A stretch of 64,000 nucleotides of DNA from Neomicrococcus aestuarii. GTDB lineage: Bacteria; Actinomycetota; Actinomycetes; Actinomycetales; Micrococcaceae. The first letter of the stretch is position 1. Each line of letters starts with the position of its first letter. The stretch spans positions 62,001 through 126,000 of the forward strand of contig NZ_JACHDR010000001.1 in the NCBI RefSeq assembly GCF_014201135.1. The letters are read 5' to 3'. This document shows positions 61,665 through 64,000 of the stretch, piece by piece. Below the pieces are notes generated by a model. It was not told the DNA's origin, ran no database searches, and saw nothing but the letters and a program-made list of their open reading frames with translations. A program made the position numbers and the translations under genes.

Positions 61665-62674
61665 AACGCCCGCCGCTGATCGTCAACCGGCACACCGCAC
61701 TCACTGACCATGACCGCGACATGATCGGCCTGCGCTCCGTCGTGGCTCGCGCGCCGGGCAAAATTAATGTCTCCCTCGAAGTGGGACCACCCCGCGAGGA
61801 CGGGTACCACTCCGTGGCCACCATCTATCTTGCGGTGAATTTATTCGAAGACATTCGCGCGAGCGAACGCATGGACACCGAGTTCACGATTTCGCTGAGC
61901 CCAGACTCGGCGCCGTTCGCGGACCCGGAGACTTTCCCCATTGGACCGGAGAACCTGGTGATCCGGGCTGCCGCAGAGCTTCGCGCCTACACGGGCGTGA
62001 AGGCCGGGGCTGACCTCGAAGTCACCAAACGCGTTCCCATCGCCGGCGGCATGGGTGGCGGCTCCGCGGATGCGGCGGCGGCCCTCGTGGCGTGCAACGC
62101 CCTGTGGGAGACTGGACTGAACCGCGAAGAGCTCGCGATTGTGGGTGCTCGACTGGGCGCGGACGTCCCGTTCGCTCTCTACGGCGGCGCTGCGGTGGGA
62201 CTCGGCGTGGGGGATCAGCTCTCACCCTTGTTGCTGCGGAACGCGACTCACTGGGTCTTGGTGCCGGCCAGCTACGGGCTCAGCACCCCCGAGGTCTATG
62301 GAACGTTGGACAAGCTGCGCGCCGAACAGGACGTGGAAGCGCCCACGAATGTGGACGTTGACACCGTGCACGCACTGGTAGCCGCAAACGTTGAATCCCT
62401 TGCACTGAACGTGCGCAATGACATGGAGCAAGCGGCCATCCACTTGGCCCCGGAGATCGCCACCGTCATTGCCACCGGCGAAAAGCTGGGCGCAGCCCGG
62501 GGCATCGTTTCCGGTTCCGGTCCCACGATCGCCTTCTTGGCCGAGGACAAAGACCACGCGGAACAGCTCCGAACACTTATTAACGAGGAACTCGATGTGG
62601 ACGCACTGGTAGTGCATGGACCGGCAAACGGCGCAGCCGTGGTCCACCACCATTCGGCGTTCCGCGGCAACTAG
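61661..62674 (+). CDS. ispE: 4-diphosphocytidyl-2-C-methyl-D-erythritol kinase
   Basis: A 337-residue GHMP kinase of the MEP isoprenoid pathway. The ATP loop [19 protein letters not shown] (about 126-144), the N-terminal [22 protein letters not shown] and the C-terminal [14 protein letters not shown] are diagnostic. The first 28 residues are slightly longer than usual because the GTG at 61661 overlaps ksgA. It supplies precursors for the Z-prenyl synthase product and mycothiol-independent quinones. Confidence 0.93.
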   Translation: MKRPPLIVNRHTALTDHDRDMIGLRSVVARAPGKINVSLEVGPPREDGYHSVATIYLAVNLFEDIRASERMDTEFTISLSPDSAPFADPETFPIGPENLVIRAAAELRAYTGVKAGADLEVTKRVPIAGGMGGGSADAAAALVACNALWETGLNREELAIVGARLGADVPFALYGGAAVGLGVGDQLSPLLLRNATHWVLVPASYGLSTPEVYGTLDKLRAEQDVEAPTNVDVDTVHALVAANVESLALNVRNDMEQAAIHLAPEIATVIATGEKLGAARGIVSGSGPTIAFLAEDKDHAEQLRTLINEELDVDALVVHGPANGAAVVHHHSAFRGN

Positions 62675-62701
62675 CCGCTACAGCAAAAACGAAGGACGTA
62701 C

Positions 62702-64000
62702 ATGGCTCACTTGTTGGGTGCAGAAAACCTCTCGATCGCTTTCAACGGTCGTGTCATTTTGGACAGCGTCAGCCTTGGCCTCAACGAGGGCGACCGCGTG
62801 GGTATGGTGGGCCGCAACGGCGATGGCAAGTCCACGCTCATGCGTTTGCTCGCCAAGCGCGGCGAGGGTGACAACGGCCGCGTGACGTGGGTGGGCGGAC
62901 TCAACGTGGGCTACCTGGATCAGCAGGACGTGCTGGACGGCGACATGTCCGTGGGCGAAGCCATCGTAGGGGACGCCGACGAACACGAGTGGGCCTCCAA
63001 CCGCACCGCCCGCGACATCATGGACGGCCTCGTCAAGGAAGTGGACTGGCACGCGAAGATCGCGGACCTCTCCGGTGGCCAGAAGCGCCGCGTGGCCTTG
63101 GCCAAGTTGCTGATCGGTGATCATGACGTGATCATGCTCGATGAACCCACCAACCACTTGGACGTGGAAGGCGTGCACTGGCTCGCTAACCACCTGAAGA
63201 ACCGCTGGCGCCCGAATCAGGGCGGCCTGCTGGTGGTCACCCACGATCGCTGGTTCCTGGACGAAGTCTCCACGCGGACGTGGGAGGTTCACGACGGCAT
63301 GGTGGAGCCTTTCGAAGGCGGCTATGCGGCGTACATCTTGCAGCGCGTGGAGCGCGATCGTCAGAACGCTTCCATTGAGTCCAAGCGCCAGAACCTGGCG
63401 AAGAAGGAACTTGCGTGGTTGCGCCGCGGCGCTCCTGCGCGTACCTCGAAGCCGAAGTTCCGCATCGATGCGGCGAACGAGCTCATCGCGGATGTTCCCG
63501 AAGTGCGCAACAAGGTGGAGCTTGCTTCCCTCGCGGTGACGCGCCTCGGCAAGGACGTCGTCGATATCCTCGACGCCTCCGTGTCCTACCCGGGCAAGGA
63601 CGTGCTCAAGAAGATCGAGTGGCGCTTGGCTCCAGGCGAGCGCACGGGCATCTTGGGTGTGAACGGCGCCGGCAAGTCCACACTGTTGGGCTTGATCGAT
63701 GGCACCGTGGAACCCACCGAGGGTCGGGTCAAGCGCGGCAAGACCGTCAAGGTGGTCACGCTGTCCCAGAAGCTCGATGAGCTCACCGAGTTCTTGAATG
63801 ATCCCGTGCGCGTGGTCATCAGCCAGTTGCGCACCTCTTACACGGTGGGCGCCGGCTCCAAGGCTCAAGAGCTCACCCCGGGCCAGCTGTTGGAGCGCCT
63901 CGGCTTCTCCAACCACCACCTCTCCACGCCTATCAAGGACCTTTCGGGTGGCCAGAAGCGCCGCTTGCAGCTGCTCATGATCCTGCTGGAGCAGCCGAAC
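62702..64000 (+). CDS. ABC-F family ATPase, 3' end cut by window edge
   Basis: 433 residues are visible. Two ABC modules: the first with Walker A GRNGDGKST, signature LSGGQKRRVALAKLL and Walker B VIMLDEPTNHLD; the second with Walker A GVNGAGKST and signature LSGGQKRRLQLLM near the cut. No membrane segments, a linker between modules (VERDRQNASIESKRQNLAKK), so this is an ABC-F (Uup/EttA-like) translation or resistance factor. GAAGGA lies nine bases before the ATG. The gene following ispE is similar in mycobacteria (Rv1473-like or Rv1012 region varies), so its exact subtype is uncertain. Confidence 0.88.
   Translation, partial: MAHLLGAENLSIAFNGRVILDSVSLGLNEGDRVGMVGRNGDGKSTLMRLLAKRGEGDNGRVTWVGGLNVGYLDQQDVLDGDMSVGEAIVGDADEHEWASNRTARDIMDGLVKEVDWHAKIADLSGGQKRRVALAKLLIGDHDVIMLDEPTNHLDVEGVHWLANHLKNRWRPNQGGLLVVTHDRWFLDEVSTRTWEVHDGMVEPFEGGYAAYILQRVERDRQNASIESKRQNLAKKELAWLRRGAPARTSKPKFRIDAANELIADVPEVRNKVELASLAVTRLGKDVVDILDASVSYPGKDVLKKIEWRLAPGERTGILGVNGAGKSTLLGLIDGTVEPTEGRVKRGKTVKVVTLSQKLDELTEFLNDPVRVVISQLRTSYTVGAGSKAQELTPGQLLERLGFSNHHLSTPIKDLSGGQKRRLQLLMILLEQPN

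Overview
The window reads as chromosomal DNA of a mycothiol-making actinobacterium, most likely a member of the Micrococcales/Micrococcaceae with moderate G+C (roughly 58-60% by eye). Supporting marks are mca (mycothiol S-conjugate amidase), a WhiB regulator, an RpfB-type resuscitation factor, a short-chain Z-isoprenyl diphosphate synthase, Pmt, DUF3499, DUF5719, DUF4307 and TIGR03089. Several gene runs keep the order known from Mycobacterium tuberculosis (greA-DUF4307-mca-small membrane protein-DUF255-hemolysin III-Z-prenyl synthase-phoH-fum-glpX-DUF4245; purE/purK/GtrA/LCP/TIGR03089/whiB2/DUF3499/ahcY; pmt-rsmI-tatD-rpfB-ksgA-ispE). Species cannot be fixed from sequence alone.

Region by region. 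1-7.4 kb is accessory DNA: the end of an A+T-richer two-domain glycosyltransferase, an intact IS3-family element, a 306-bp G/T-rich spacer, and a second IS3-family element whose orfB is split by a complete IS30-family element. The second IS3 truncates a RelA/SpoT-type alarmone synthetase gene. 7.5-13.6 kb: glutathione peroxidase, zinc/cation exporter, Bax-inhibitor-1 protein, a small membrane protein, aldose epimerase, threonine ammonia-lyase, greA. 13.9-27.2 kb: the mca-to-glpX block. 27.3-42.8 kb: manA, LCP ligase, purine carboxylation (purE, purK), GtrA, TIGR03089, WhiB2-like regulator, large membrane glycosyltransferase, DUF5719, DUF3499, Trm112-like protein and ahcY; the theme is cell-envelope polysaccharide assembly. 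42.9-50.8 kb: DUF1461 protein, acyl-CoA synthetase, Pmt mannosyltransferase, a secreted HNH nuclease, rsmI and succinate-semialdehyde dehydrogenase. 51-58.3 kb: a DUF222/HNH protein, a VOC protein, and a MoxR-DUF58-transglutaminase operon. 58.3-64 kb: tatD, rpfB, ksgA, ispE and a truncated ABC-F gene.

The strongest unexplained signal is a DNA motif, GCGTCGTCGT, present in at least 18 exact copies between 10.5 and 60.4 kb on both strands, in every reading frame and in intergenic DNA, with flanks tending to CT on the left and (N)CTGGAA on the right. A hand estimate under independent bases predicts well below one copy. It is absent from the first 10.5 kb. Many copies lie in poorly conserved protein linkers, one forms a terminator stem, and one is half of a 21-nt palindrome. 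This is the signature expected of a genome-wide DNA-level signal such as an uptake sequence, recombination or chromosome-organisation site; none is known to me for this group. A second notable signal is the structured rpfB leader, where a GGTGGC segment can pair with either of two GCCACC segments, one arrangement hiding the ribosome-binding site.
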